From Pseudomonadota bacterium (GTDB taxonomy: Bacteria > Chloroflexota > UBA6077 > JAJPHF01), in contig JAJPHF010000173.1 of the NCBI GenBank assembly GCA_021325365.1, forward strand, positions 54,152 through 118,151: a stretch of 64,000 nucleotides of DNA, in the 5' to 3' direction. Under the pieces are notes generated by a model that had not been told where the DNA came from, made no database searches, and saw nothing but the letters and a program-made list of their open reading frames with translations. This document shows positions 47,900 to 56,496 of this stretch, piece by piece (position 1 is the first letter of the stretch; every line of letters begins with the position of its first letter). Both the position numbers and the translations under genes were made by a program.

Positions 47900-48513
47900 T
47901 GGGTCCTCCAGCCTGAACGGCCAGCCTGGTTCCCCGCCGGGCCTGCGGTGGAGTCTACCACGCCGCTCGCCGGCCCCGCCACGCCCGCGGGCGTGGCGGG
48001 GGCCGCTCGCCCTCGGGCGCGACGCGCCCAATCCGCCGAGCGCCGGGCCAGGCGTGGCGCGCGTTCGCCGCGCTCGCGACTCCATTCCCGGAGAGGGTTC
48101 CCCTTAAGGCCGTTGGTACTCGCTGCCTTCGTCTATGCGTCCTGGGGCGCCGGCTAGGAGGTCTGCCAGACGGTGGCATCCGGGCGCGTCGTCGCGCTCG
48201 CGGCCATCGGCGCCAGAGACCGTGGCAGCTCGCCGCTGAGATGCCGGCTGATGGCGGGGTGAGGATCATCGTCGCGAGCGCCGGGGCGCCGCCCCCGCCG
48301 TCGGGGTGCGTCGCCAGGCTCCAGGCCCGTGGACGATGCCGCGCCGCGTCCGCGGTCGAGGTGGACGCCTTCCGGCGTCTGAGCAGGCCCGCCACGGGCT
48401 TCCCTCGCCCTCGGAACGTCGCCCGCCGAGCGCCCCGTTGCGCTCGGCGCGGCCCCTACAGGGTAGCTGGCGGCCGCGGGCACCGGCAAGGCCGCTGCAC
48501 CCCGTGGGTGGCG
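47900..48513. other. 614-bp gene-free region
   Basis: No frame here has a ribosome binding site or family match. It contains a perfect 28-nt palindrome (47974-48001) and the stop-spanning hairpin of the small protein gene (48487-48534). Confidence 0.55.
47974..48001. repeat. Perfect 28-nt palindrome
   Basis: CCCCGCCACGCCCG followed directly by its reverse complement, with no loop. About 75 bases upstream of the recombinase start codon. Could be a cruciform or a dimeric protein-binding site. Confidence 0.8.
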
Positions 48514-48534
48514 CTATTCCACCAAGCGGCCTTG
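48487..48534 (-). terminator. Hairpin spanning the stop codon of the small protein gene
   Basis: Arms CAAGGCCGCT (48525-48534, coding strand, within the last codons) and AGCGGCCTTG (48487-48496) are exactly complementary. An inner GGTGG/CCACC stem can extend it. It may end transcription or mask the stop region. Confidence 0.4.
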
Positions 48535-48717
48535 CAGGTACAGCCAGCGCATGAACGTGAGCCGGCGCGCCTGCGGCACCGCAAACCCGTCGGCCTGCAA
48601 GACGTACCGCCACTTAAAGAACGTGAGCCGCTCACGGTCGGTCGCGGTGAGCGGCACCTCGGCCGCCACCGCGGGCCCGGACTCCACACGCTCGTCCGCG
48701 CACGCGCGTTCCTCCAT
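48514..48717 (-). CDS. Small protein with two RLTFxxW motifs (67 aa)
   Basis: A 67-residue protein of unknown function. The ATG at 48717 has GAGAGGAG six bases upstream, an excellent site. After an acidic N-terminus come two similar basic-aromatic helices: RERLTFFKWRYVLQ and RRLTFMRWLYLQGRL. The second closely resembles the tail of the 46-residue protein at 17854-17994 (RLRFLRWLVLTGRL). The duplication suggests a small helical hairpin. No cysteine or known motif. A hairpin overlaps the stop codon. Confidence 0.65.
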   Translation of the reverse strand: MEERACADERVESGPAVAAEVPLTATDRERLTFFKWRYVLQADGFAVPQARRLTFMRWLYLQGRLVE

Positions 48718-49076
48718 GTGTACTCCTCTCGATTGGACGGTCAGCTCGCGTGCGAGGCCGCCCCCCGGCAGCGGGCCGGGGACGCGGCGGGCGGTTCCCG
48801 CGGGCGGGTCGCGTGCCGCGGCGGGCTGACACCACCAGACGAACGCCGCCATTGTACGGAACATCGATCACAGGGAGGTCACGGACCCAACGTTATGTGT
48901 CACGTCCACATCACAGGCCACTTGACAGCAGCGTACCCAGCGGGTGCCGCGGGCGCCAGAGGGTGGCCCCCCGGCGCGGCGAGGGGTGTGCCCCACGTGC
49001 GCCGCGCGGCCCGGGGTCCCCGAAGTGGTGGCCCGAGCCGAGCTGGCCACCCAGGAGCGGCCCACCCGGCCGAGGC
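48718..49076. other. 359-bp intergenic region
   Basis: Between the small protein start and the end of the large kinase gene, both on the minus strand. It should contain the small gene's promoter; the words TACAAT and CCTGTGAT (twice) appear on the minus strand near 48850-48920, but no convincing -35/-10 pair. No gene seen. Confidence 0.45.
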
Positions 49077-52000
49077 TCAGTCGTCTGAGAGGTTGAGGGG
49101 TTGGCCGCTGGCCGCCAGGGGGAGGGTGAAGCTAAAGGTGCTGCCGGCGCCGGGCTCGCTCTCGGCCCAGATGCGGCCCGCGTGCGCCTCCACGATGCCG
49201 CGGCAGATGGCCAGCCCCAGTCCGCTGCCGCCCACCTTCCGGCCCACCTCGTTGTCCACGCGGTGGAAACGTTCGAACACTTTGGGCAGGTCCTGCCGCG
49301 CGATGCCGATGCCCTGGTCGTGGACGCTGATCACCACCCATTCGGCGGACAGCGGCCGACCGTCGGGCGTCGCGGGCCGGAACGCCTCGTCCTTCCCCGG
49401 CCCCTGGCCCCGCGTCCCGGCCCCCTGGCCCCCGGTCCCGGCGCCCCGCACGGCCTGCACGTGGATCGTGCCGCCATCCGGCGAGTACTTGACGGCGTTC
49501 TCGAGCAGGTTGTGGAGCACCTGGCGCACGCGCCGCGGGTCCACCTCGACGTACAGATCGGAGGGGACGGACGCCTGAAAACGGTGCTCGGGCGAGTGGC
49601 TGGCCACCGCCTTCACCGCGTCGGCCACCAGCTTGGCGAGCGACACGGCCTGCCGGTCGAGGAGCAGCACGCCGGCCTCGATCTTCGTCATGTCCAGCAG
49701 GTCCTCGATCAGGCCGCGCAGGCGGTCGCTCTCCTGGTCGATGATCTCCAGGAACTCGCGCTTCTCCTCGCGGCTGAGGCGCCGGTCGTGCTCCATCAGC
49801 GTCGTCGTGAAGCCCTTGATCGCGCCCAGCGGGGTGCGCAGCTCGTGCGACACGGTCTGCAGCAGCTCCGACTTCAGCCGGTCCAGCTCGCGGTACGTCT
49901 CGATCTCCCGCGCCTCCTCCGCCAAGTAGAGGTTGCGAATCCGCAGGGCGGTGGCTGCCGCGAGGGAGAGCACGGTCCGACCGCCGACGCCCGTGTACGC
50001 CTGGGGATGGCTCGTCTCCAGGTCGACGACGCCGAGCACCTGGTCGCCCAGCTTCAGCGGCACGGTGAGCCGCACCTGCATGCCGTCGTGCAGGAAGTGG
50101 TGCTCGCCGCGCGCCACGCCGTCCAGCCGCGCGGGCTCGCCGGTCGTCGCCACCTGACGCAGCGTCGGGTCGGTAAGGTGGGTGCTGAGGCCCGGCGTCC
50201 GCCCGCCGCGACGCCCCTCGACGGACAGGATCGGCCCCTCGTCCTCGGCCACCGCCACGGGGACCAGCGGGCGAGCGATGCCGTCGGTGCGGTAGACGGC
50301 GGCGTGGACGAAGCCCAGGCGATGACGCAGCACTTCCAACAGGGCGCAGGCCACGTCACCGGCGGTTCGCGCCTGCTGTGTGGCCTCGCTCAGCTGGTAC
50401 AGCGACTCGGCCTCGTGCGCACGCCGCGCCAGCTCGCCGTACAGCCGCGCGTTCTCCATCGCGCCCACGGCCTGCGCGGCCAGCAGCTCCGCCTTGATCA
50501 CGTCGTCCGGCACGAAGGCATCGGGGTTCTCGGAGCCGAACACCAGCACGCCGAGCGGCCGCCGGTTGGACACCAGCGGCACCGCGAGCAGCGCCTGCGA
50601 GCGCGTTGCGGTGGTCAGAAACCCGTCGCTGCGCTGGCCGGGCAGGGCAGGCGCCACCCGCTCGGTGCGCGCAGTGTTGAACACCCGGACGGCCAGCGCC
50701 TGGTCGTTCTCCAGGTCGAGGCGGCGCCCCTCCCGCGCGAAGTCGCGCGCCGGATTGCCCACCGCGGCCACCGCCTCCAGCGTGTGCTGGCGGGCGTCCG
50801 CGCGCCAGAGGATCACGGTATCGGCCTGAAAGACCCGCTGGCCCGCCTGGCAGACGAGTTCGAGGACTTCCGGCTGCTCCAGGCTGCGGCTAACCGCCAG
50901 CCCCACCTCGCGTAGCCGGGCCTCCAGCTCCCCCGCCACGCGCAGCCGGCCGATGAGCCGCGCGTTGTCCACGAGCGTGATGAACTGCCGGCTGACCACC
51001 AGTGCCAGCAGCCCAACGGAGCCCAGGTAGATCGCCGGCCGCACGTCGTGGACGACGAGCAGCTCCAGCGTCGCGATCACCAACACGCCGGCTGCGGCGG
51101 TGGTCCCGGCGAGAGGGAGGTTCCAGCTCGGCCACCAGGTCGGCAGCAGCTCGCGGCCGGCCGGCGGCCGGCGCCCGCGCCCCGCCGGCCGCGCAGCCGC
51201 CCCGCTGGGCCGCGCCGCGGGCGGCGCCCCCACGACCATCGTTTCGAACGCTTCGAGGCCGATGAGCGCGAAGCTGGTCAGGAACGCCGCGTAGGCGCCC
51301 AGCTCGAGCAGGCCCCCCGGCGCCAGCGTGTCCCAGGCCAACAGCAGCGCGCCGGGCACGAACGCGGCGGTCGCCCAGACGAGGTAGCCGCGCGACGCCG
51401 CGGCCGCCGGCGGCAGCCCCCACGGCAGCGCGGTCCCGGCGGCGCTCGGCGCCTGGCGCACGGCGGCCGCGTCTACCCGACGATAGCCCAGCACCGCGCC
51501 GAGCGCCACGGCGCAGTAGGCTACCGGATAGGCCACGACCAGTAGCAGGTGCAGGTCGCCGTTCGAGGGCGCGCTGCTGTCGTGACCCAGCGCCAGGTAG
51601 GCCAGCAGGCCGAGCGCGGCCGGCAGCACGACGGCGTCGATCACCAGCCGCGCGCGGGGCAGCGTCGACGGGGTCGTTGGGAAGGCCAGCGCGATGCCGG
51701 CCAAAAAGCAGGGCGCCAGGCCAAGGAAGCCCACGTCGGCCAGCAGGAGGGGATCGACCGGGCTGCGGACCGGCCCCGCGGCGAACGCCCCCCAGGAATG
51801 GCCGCTTGCGGGCAGCAGCCAGCGCGCGAGCATTCCGGCGGCCCAGAGCGCGCAGCCGGCGGCGAGCCAGCACCACGGGCTGGCCAGGATGGCGAGCGCG
51901 CCCCAGCGCGCGAGGCCGGGCGACAGGCGGCCGGGCGCCGTGCTGTTGACCGCGCTCCAGGCGGCCAGCGCGGCCGCGGTGCCCGCCGCGGCCAGTAGAC

Positions 52001-52388
52001 ACAGCTCGCGCCACGGCCCGAGCGCGTGGCCGATGAGGAGCTGGAGCAGCTCGCCGGCGAGCAGCACGCTCAGCGCGCCGCCGACGATCCACAGGGGCGC
52101 CTCGCTGGCCCGGAGCAGCGGCAAGGCCACCTGGCTTAGCGGCCGGCTCCGCCGGCGCTCCGCGCCCCGCTCGGCATGTGTGGCCGCCGGACCGTGGGGG
52201 GCCCGCAGGCCGCTGCCCCAGGGCCGCTGGGCGGTGGGCCGCTCGCGCAGCGTACCAGACGGCCGGCGCTCGCCGCCCCGCGCGGTGCTTCGCGCGCCGG
52301 CGCTCGCCAGGCGGACGCTGCGCATCGGCACCGGCTGGGCCGTGCGGGCGGCGCTCCTATTTTCCCGCGGCGGCCGGGCCTCTTCCAT
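49077..52388 (-). CDS. Large membrane sensor histidine kinase with two GAF domains
   Basis: About 1100 residues from the ATG at 52388 (start uncertain; other ATGs exist). A basic, disordered N-terminus of about 80 residues leads to a membrane domain of about ten helices (roughly 100-500). Two GAF-like domains follow, then a HisKA domain with H-box QTVSHELRTPLGAIKGF and a HATPase_c domain with LLENAVKYSPDGG (N), HDQGIGI (G1), FERFHRV (F) and GGSGLGLAI (G2). Between the N and G1 boxes sits a non-family insert, RGAGTGGQGAGTRGQGPGK, encoded by a GGGGCCAGG-type DNA repeat. No receiver or cognate regulator gene lies adjacent. Confidence 0.88.
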   Translation of the reverse strand: MEEARPPRENRSAARTAQPVPMRSVRLASAGARSTARGGERRPSGTLRERPTAQRPWGSGLRAPHGPAATHAERGAERRRSRPLSQVALPLLRASEAPLWIVGGALSVLLAGELLQLLIGHALGPWRELCLLAAAGTAAALAAWSAVNSTAPGRLSPGLARWGALAILASPWCWLAAGCALWAAGMLARWLLPASGHSWGAFAAGPVRSPVDPLLLADVGFLGLAPCFLAGIALAFPTTPSTLPRARLVIDAVVLPAALGLLAYLALGHDSSAPSNGDLHLLLVVAYPVAYCAVALGAVLGYRRVDAAAVRQAPSAAGTALPWGLPPAAAASRGYLVWATAAFVPGALLLAWDTLAPGGLLELGAYAAFLTSFALIGLEAFETMVVGAPPAARPSGAAARPAGRGRRPPAGRELLPTWWPSWNLPLAGTTAAAGVLVIATLELLVVHDVRPAIYLGSVGLLALVVSRQFITLVDNARLIGRLRVAGELEARLREVGLAVSRSLEQPEVLELVCQAGQRVFQADTVILWRADARQHTLEAVAAVGNPARDFAREGRRLDLENDQALAVRVFNTARTERVAPALPGQRSDGFLTTATRSQALLAVPLVSNRRPLGVLVFGSENPDAFVPDDVIKAELLAAQAVGAMENARLYGELARRAHEAESLYQLSEATQQARTAGDVACALLEVLRHRLGFVHAAVYRTDGIARPLVPVAVAEDEGPILSVEGRRGGRTPGLSTHLTDPTLRQVATTGEPARLDGVARGEHHFLHDGMQVRLTVPLKLGDQVLGVVDLETSHPQAYTGVGGRTVLSLAAATALRIRNLYLAEEAREIETYRELDRLKSELLQTVSHELRTPLGAIKGFTTTLMEHDRRLSREEKREFLEIIDQESDRLRGLIEDLLDMTKIEAGVLLLDRQAVSLAKLVADAVKAVASHSPEHRFQASVPSDLYVEVDPRRVRQVLHNLLENAVKYSPDGGTIHVQAVRGAGTGGQGAGTRGQGPGKDEAFRPATPDGRPLSAEWVVISVHDQGIGIARQDLPKVFERFHRVDNEVGRKVGGSGLGLAICRGIVEAHAGRIWAESEPGAGSTFSFTLPLAASGQPLNLSDD
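49395..49448 (-). repeat. GGGGCCAGG-type repeat inside the kinase gene
   Basis: Plus strand CCCCGGCCCCTGGCCCCGCG followed by a near copy. Encodes Gly/Arg/Gln-rich residues within the ATPase domain without breaking the frame. Confidence 0.7.
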
Positions 52389-52640
52389 ACCGGGCGGACC
52401 TATCGGTTCAGGCGCGTGGACCAGTGGTCCCCGGCCCACGGAGGCGTTTGCTGGCTCCCAGGGCTCGCGCCGTGCCGCGCCCGGCCGGGAGAGGCGGGCA
52501 GCCCCGGGGCGCGGCGCCGGCCGAGCGGCGAGGCTAGCGGCAACGACGGCGTCGCGAGGCGCATGATACCCCGTGCGACGCGCCGCCGACAACCGCGGCG
52601 CGCCCGGCGGCCCACGAAAATCGCCAGGGCGGCGTGCCGC

Positions 52641-54284
52641 TCACCAGGGGAAGTCGCGCAGGGCGCGCCACTCCTCGGGGGTTGCGGTGCCCCACTGGAA
52701 GAAGCTCGTGCCGAGCGCGCCCGCGTCCTTGCTCGCTTGCAGCGCCGCGGTGATCTCGGCCGCCCCCGGACTGTAGGCCCCAATGCCGTTGCGGCCAAAC
52801 GTGTCGTACATCTGCCCAATCGGTGCGACCGGATAGCTCGGGTCGCCGGCGTCGAGGCGTAGCTGATCGACGGCCCGGCTGACGTAGCGCGCGACCTCGT
52901 TGCCGCTAAACTCCCGCCGCGCCTCGCTCCAGTAGGTCATCGGCGCCAGCACGTCCACCCAGCCCGCCATCACCTTGTGCTGCGGGTTGCGACGCGCGAA
53001 CTGGTGCGACGGCGGGAACACCGTGCCGACGAGCAGGTAATCGGGGCCAAGCTGCGTGCGCAGCACCTGGATGTAGGCGCGCACCTGATCGACGTCCATG
53101 CGCTCCTCGAGGTCAGGTGCCAGGCCGTCGAGCCGCTGGCCATCGGGCGTCGCGTACTGGGCAACCGCGACGCTCAGGGCGACATCGGCCAGCGGATCAG
53201 CCAGCGTCGGCCAGATCCACCCCACGATGCGCAGTCCGCTCGCGTGCGCCAGCGGCAGCAGCGCCGCCAGCGCGTCCCGGCTGTAGAAGCCGCCGCGCGA
53301 GCTGGCCACGTCCACGTAGAGGTGGGTGAGGCCGAGCGCTTTGGCCGCCTGCACCAGCCGCTCGGGGTTGGCCATCGGCAAGAACGGCCGCGATACCCAC
53401 ATCCCCTTCCCCGCCAGCCGCGCGGCGGGCTCGCCGTTTGCCGTGCCGGCGGGCGGATCGAGCGAGAGGTTCACGCCGTAGACCCAGCCGCTGCCCTCGT
53501 CCAGCTGTAGCTCGAACCAAGCCTCCGTGTCGTCGTCCGTCGCCCAGGCCGTGACCGTCCCGCTGGTGCCGGCCGGCAGCTCCGCGAGCAGTGGCGCCCG
53601 CTCGTTCGGCGCGGCGCGCCAGCGAGCGCTCCAAATCGTGTGGCCCGTGGTCGCGAGCGGCGCCGGCCCGGTGGGGCCTGCCAGCTCCAGCCGCGGCGCG
53701 GCGCTTCCGCCGCCCGCGTCCGCGCCGCGCTCCCAGGGGGCTGGCACGCTGGGCGGCGGCTGGTCCACCAGCACCTCGGCGGCGCTGATCCAGCCCTGCA
53801 GCACGCCCCACAGCTCGACCTGATACCAGGCGGGACTGCCCGCCTGGTCGATCTCGCCGAGCAGCGGCAGCGGCGTATCGTAGAAGAGCTGCGACACCAG
53901 GTCGGCGTCGGGGCTCGGGGCCGCCCGCACGTAGGCGCCGCCGCGGCGGGCGTAGGCCGTCTGGCCGGGCGCCAGCGCCCGGAAGCCGGGGGGCGTCTGC
54001 GCCGCAACAGGGGGCGGCTCCGCCGTGAATGGCAGCAGGTTGGGCGGCGGCGCGGCGGGCGGACCCGACGCTAGCCCCGCCTCTGACGACGGGGGCAGTG
54101 GCCGCGGCCCAAGCGCCAGCACGAGCCCCACGAGGGCGCTGAGCCAGAGCGCGCGGTTGGCAAGCAGCCCATTGCCTCGCTTCAGACGGCGCCTCCTCCA
54201 GCTCGTGCGGCCCCACGGCGGGGCCCTCCGAGCCCACACGGCACTGTACCAGAGCCCCGAGCCGACGAGTAGCTTTGCCGGCAT
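52641..54284 (-). CDS. Exported SH3-like and TIM-barrel (GH-like) protein
   Basis: About 547 residues from the ATG at 54284; a CTG at 54185 with a strong GGAGGAGG upstream is an alternative start. Either way a basic stretch (RRRRLKRG) and a membrane helix (ALWLSALVGLVLALG) form a signal or anchor. Next come two SH3b-like domains: AYARRGGAYVRAAPSPDADL to VELWGVLQGWISAAEVLV, and TIWSARWRAAPNERAPLLAE to LDEGSGWVYGVNLSL. The C-terminal 260 residues look like a glycoside-hydrolase TIM barrel (GMWVSRPFLPMANPERLVQA, LTHLYVDVASSRGGFYSRDA, GWVDVLAPMTYWSEARREF, GTSFFQWG). Probably a cell-wall or exopolysaccharide enzyme. Confidence 0.75.
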   Translation of the reverse strand: MPAKLLVGSGLWYSAVWARRAPPWGRTSWRRRRLKRGNGLLANRALWLSALVGLVLALGPRPLPPSSEAGLASGPPAAPPPNLLPFTAEPPPVAAQTPPGFRALAPGQTAYARRGGAYVRAAPSPDADLVSQLFYDTPLPLLGEIDQAGSPAWYQVELWGVLQGWISAAEVLVDQPPPSVPAPWERGADAGGGSAAPRLELAGPTGPAPLATTGHTIWSARWRAAPNERAPLLAELPAGTSGTVTAWATDDDTEAWFELQLDEGSGWVYGVNLSLDPPAGTANGEPAARLAGKGMWVSRPFLPMANPERLVQAAKALGLTHLYVDVASSRGGFYSRDALAALLPLAHASGLRIVGWIWPTLADPLADVALSVAVAQYATPDGQRLDGLAPDLEERMDVDQVRAYIQVLRTQLGPDYLLVGTVFPPSHQFARRNPQHKVMAGWVDVLAPMTYWSEARREFSGNEVARYVSRAVDQLRLDAGDPSYPVAPIGQMYDTFGRNGIGAYSPGAAEITAALQASKDAGALGTSFFQWGTATPEEWRALRDFPW

Positions 54285-54304
54285 CAACGCATGGCTCGCT
54301 CCCT

Positions 54305-54324
54305 GCACTCTCAGCACGGAGTGC
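54305..54324. promoter_or_regulatory. CIRCE-like inverted repeat
   Basis: GCACTC, 8 bases, GAGTGC. The CIRCE operator of HrcA is TTAGCACTC-N9-GAGTGCTAA; the core matches but the spacer is one base short and the flanks differ. It lies 240 bases before grpE. Weak. Confidence 0.25.
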
Positions 54325-54356
54325 GGGCGGCGGAAAAGCCGCCGAGCCCCGCGTCC

Positions 54357-54468
54357 GCCCCCCCTTCCTTCCCGGGGCAGGGGCGATGTCCGCAATGACG
54401 TCGGGCACGATGCCGCCCGCCCCCCCACCCCCCTTCCCTTCGAAGGGAAGGGGGGTGGGGGGTAGGTT
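54357..54468 (+). repeat. Type-B palindrome, copy 3
   Basis: Contains CCCCCCTTCCCTTCGAAGGG followed by AAGGGGGGTGGGGGGTAGGT, a near-perfect hairpin. Related to 23611-23708 and 43145-43248. Confidence 0.75.
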
Positions 54469-54561
54469 CGTCGGCCGCGTTGGCCGCGCGGGGAGCAATC
54501 CGGTACCGTACATAGTAAAGGGGTGGCGCAAGCGCCGCCTGACCGACGTATGGAGAGCACC

Positions 54562-55149
54562 ATGGCGAGCGAGCCGACCGAGACGGCGCCGACTGATGGC
54601 GCCCAGCCTGTCAGCCCGGCGAGCCCCGACGCCTCCACCGCGAGCGCCGAGAGCGAGCCAGCGGTGGCCCAGGCCCCCACGCTGGAGAGCGTGACCGCGG
54701 AGCGCGACGCTGCCCAGGAGCAGGCGCAGAAGTACCTGGAGATGGCCCAGCGCGCGCAGGCCGACTTGCAGAACTTCCGGCGCCGCGCCGAACAGGAGCG
54801 CGCCGAGGCGTTCGAGCGCGGCCGCGGCGAGGTCCTGCTGCAGGTGCTGCCCGTGCTCGACGACTTCGAGCGCGCGATGCAAGCCCTCCCGGCCGAGCGG
54901 CGCGAGGAGGACTGGGTGCAGGGGCTCGCGCTCATCGAACGCAAGCTGCGGTCCGCGCTGGAGAGCACGGGCCTGGAGCGCATCGCCGCCGAGGGCCAGC
55001 CGTTCGATCCCTGGGAGCACGAGGCGATCCTGCACGAGGAGCGCACGGACGTGGCGCCGGGGACGGTAGCCACGGTGGCCCGCCCCGGCTATCGGCTCGG
55101 CGGCCGCGTGCTCCGCCCGGCCCAGGTCGTCGTGGCGAAGGAGCCGTGA
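54562..55149 (+). CDS. grpE: Nucleotide exchange factor GrpE
   Basis: A 195-residue GrpE, the ADP/ATP exchange factor for DnaK. An acidic, disordered N-terminus (1-45) is followed by a long coiled-coil helix (SVTAERDAAQEQAQKYLEMA, then RAQADLQNFRRRAEQERAEA) and the helix bundle VLPVLDDFERAMQAL. The beta-wing signature is GLERIAAEGQPFDPWEHEAI and the end is GYRLGGRVLRPAQVVVAKE. ATG with GGAG upstream. Not followed by dnaK/dnaJ: it overlaps an HtrA-type protease gene by four bases, so the two are co-translated. Confidence 0.96.
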   Translation: MASEPTETAPTDGAQPVSPASPDASTASAESEPAVAQAPTLESVTAERDAAQEQAQKYLEMAQRAQADLQNFRRRAEQERAEAFERGRGEVLLQVLPVLDDFERAMQALPAERREEDWVQGLALIERKLRSALESTGLERIAAEGQPFDPWEHEAILHEERTDVAPGTVATVARPGYRLGGRVLRPAQVVVAKEP

Positions 55150-56480
55150 CGCCAACGGACCCCTCGTATCCCCATCCCCCCGCCGAGGAGCAGGGTGCGC
55201 GGCCCGCGAGCACGATTTACGACGGCTGGCGCGCTAACGACAGCGCCGTCTGGCAGGTGCGACCGCGCCGGCGCCTCGCCCCGGCGATCGCGCGCTTCGT
55301 GGCCGGGGTGCTGCTGAGCGGCCTGCTGGCCGCGGGACTGGTGCTGGCGCTGCTGTACCTGGCACCCCCGGCCGCGCTCCGCCGCGACACGGCACCGCTG
55401 CCCGAGCCGCGGACCACCGCGCCCGCGCTGGCCGCGCCCCGCGACGCCGCGGCCCTGCCGCCGCCCGCCCCCGCCGCCGTCCTGGCCCCGCTCGACGACG
55501 CCATCGCGCGTATCTACGAGGAGGTCAGCCCCTCGGTGGTGAACATCACGACGACCGCCTACGCCTACGACTTCTTCCGCTTCTCCGTGGTGCCCCAGCA
55601 GGGCAGCGGCTCGGGCTTCCTGCTGGACGATCAGGGGCACATCGCCACCAACGAGCACGTGATCCGCGACGCCAGCACGCTCGAAGTCACGCTCGCCGAC
55701 GGGACGAAGCTGCCCGGCACGCTGGTGGGCCGCGACGCGACCAATGACCTCGCCGTGGTGCGCGTCGAGCTGCCCGCGGGCACCGTCGTGCGGCCCGTGC
55801 GCTTCGCCGACTCCAGCACGGTGCGCGTCGGGCAGGCGGCGATCGCCATCGGCAACCCATTTGGCTTCGAGCGCACGGTCACGACCGGCGTGGTCAGCTC
55901 GATCGGCCGCACGCTGCGCACGCCGCAGGGGCGGGCCATGCGCGGGGTCATCCAGACCGACGCGGCCATCAATCCGGGCAACTCGGGCGGGCCGCTCCTC
56001 AACGCGCGCGGCGAGGCGGTGGGCATCAATACGATGATCTTCAGCCCCAGCGGCGGCTCGGTGGGCGTCGGGTTCGCCATCCCCAGCAACACGGCCCGCC
56101 GCTGGCTGCCAGAGCTGGTCACGCAGGGCCACGCCAGCCATGCCTGGACGGGCTTCGAGGGCCAGCCGCTCACTCCACAGATCGCCGGCGCGCTGCGCCT
56201 GCCGGCGCAGCAGGGCATCCTTATCGCCTCGGTCGCCGCCAACGGGCCGGCGGCGCAGGCCGGCCTGCGCGCGGGCAACCGCCAGGTGCGCGTGGGCAAC
56301 CAGCAGCTCGTCATCGGCGGCGACGTGGTGACGGCCGTGGACGGCCGGCCCGTCGCCGATCCCGACGCGCTCGACGCCTATGTGGACGACAAGCGCGTCG
56401 GCGACACCGTGCGGCTGGACTACCTGCGCGACGGCCAGCCCGCCAGCCTCGACCTGCGCCTGGGCGAGCGCCCGCAGTGA
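55146..56480 (+). CDS. htrA: HtrA/DegP-type membrane serine protease with PDZ domain
   Basis: A 444-residue trypsin-fold protease. A cytoplasmic N-terminus of about 45 residues, one membrane helix (FVAGVLLSGLLAAGLVLALL), a Pro/Ala linker, then the protease domain with the complete triad H171 (ATNEHVI), D201 (NDLAVV) and S280 (GNSGGP). It ends with one PDZ domain (ILIASVAANGPAAQAGLRAG). It should act outside the membrane on misfolded proteins. The GTG start overlaps the grpE stop (GTGA), coupling cytoplasmic chaperone and envelope protease. The next gene starts 17 bases after its stop. Confidence 0.95.
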   Translation: MTPTDPSYPHPPAEEQGARPASTIYDGWRANDSAVWQVRPRRRLAPAIARFVAGVLLSGLLAAGLVLALLYLAPPAALRRDTAPLPEPRTTAPALAAPRDAAALPPPAPAAVLAPLDDAIARIYEEVSPSVVNITTTAYAYDFFRFSVVPQQGSGSGFLLDDQGHIATNEHVIRDASTLEVTLADGTKLPGTLVGRDATNDLAVVRVELPAGTVVRPVRFADSSTVRVGQAAIAIGNPFGFERTVTTGVVSSIGRTLRTPQGRAMRGVIQTDAAINPGNSGGPLLNARGEAVGINTMIFSPSGGSVGVGFAIPSNTARRWLPELVTQGHASHAWTGFEGQPLTPQIAGALRLPAQQGILIASVAANGPAAQAGLRAGNRQVRVGNQQLVIGGDVVTAVDGRPVADPDALDAYVDDKRVGDTVRLDYLRDGQPASLDLRLGERPQ

Positions 56481-56496
56481 ACTGCGGGAGCGTCGG

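Larger units (their letters stand above)
54285..54561. other. Divergent region upstream of grpE
   Basis: Contains GCACTC-N8-GAGTGC (54305-54324), a GGCGGC/GCCGCC hairpin (54327-54344) and a type-B palindrome (54357-54468). TACATAGT near 54512 could be a grpE -10 box, without a good -35. Confidence 0.45.

Noticed and set aside
47900..48513. Genes in the 614-bp gap upstream of the recombinase
   Set aside because: Several frames up to about 110 codons exist on both strands, but none has a ribosome binding site, domain-like sequence or consistent third-position bias.
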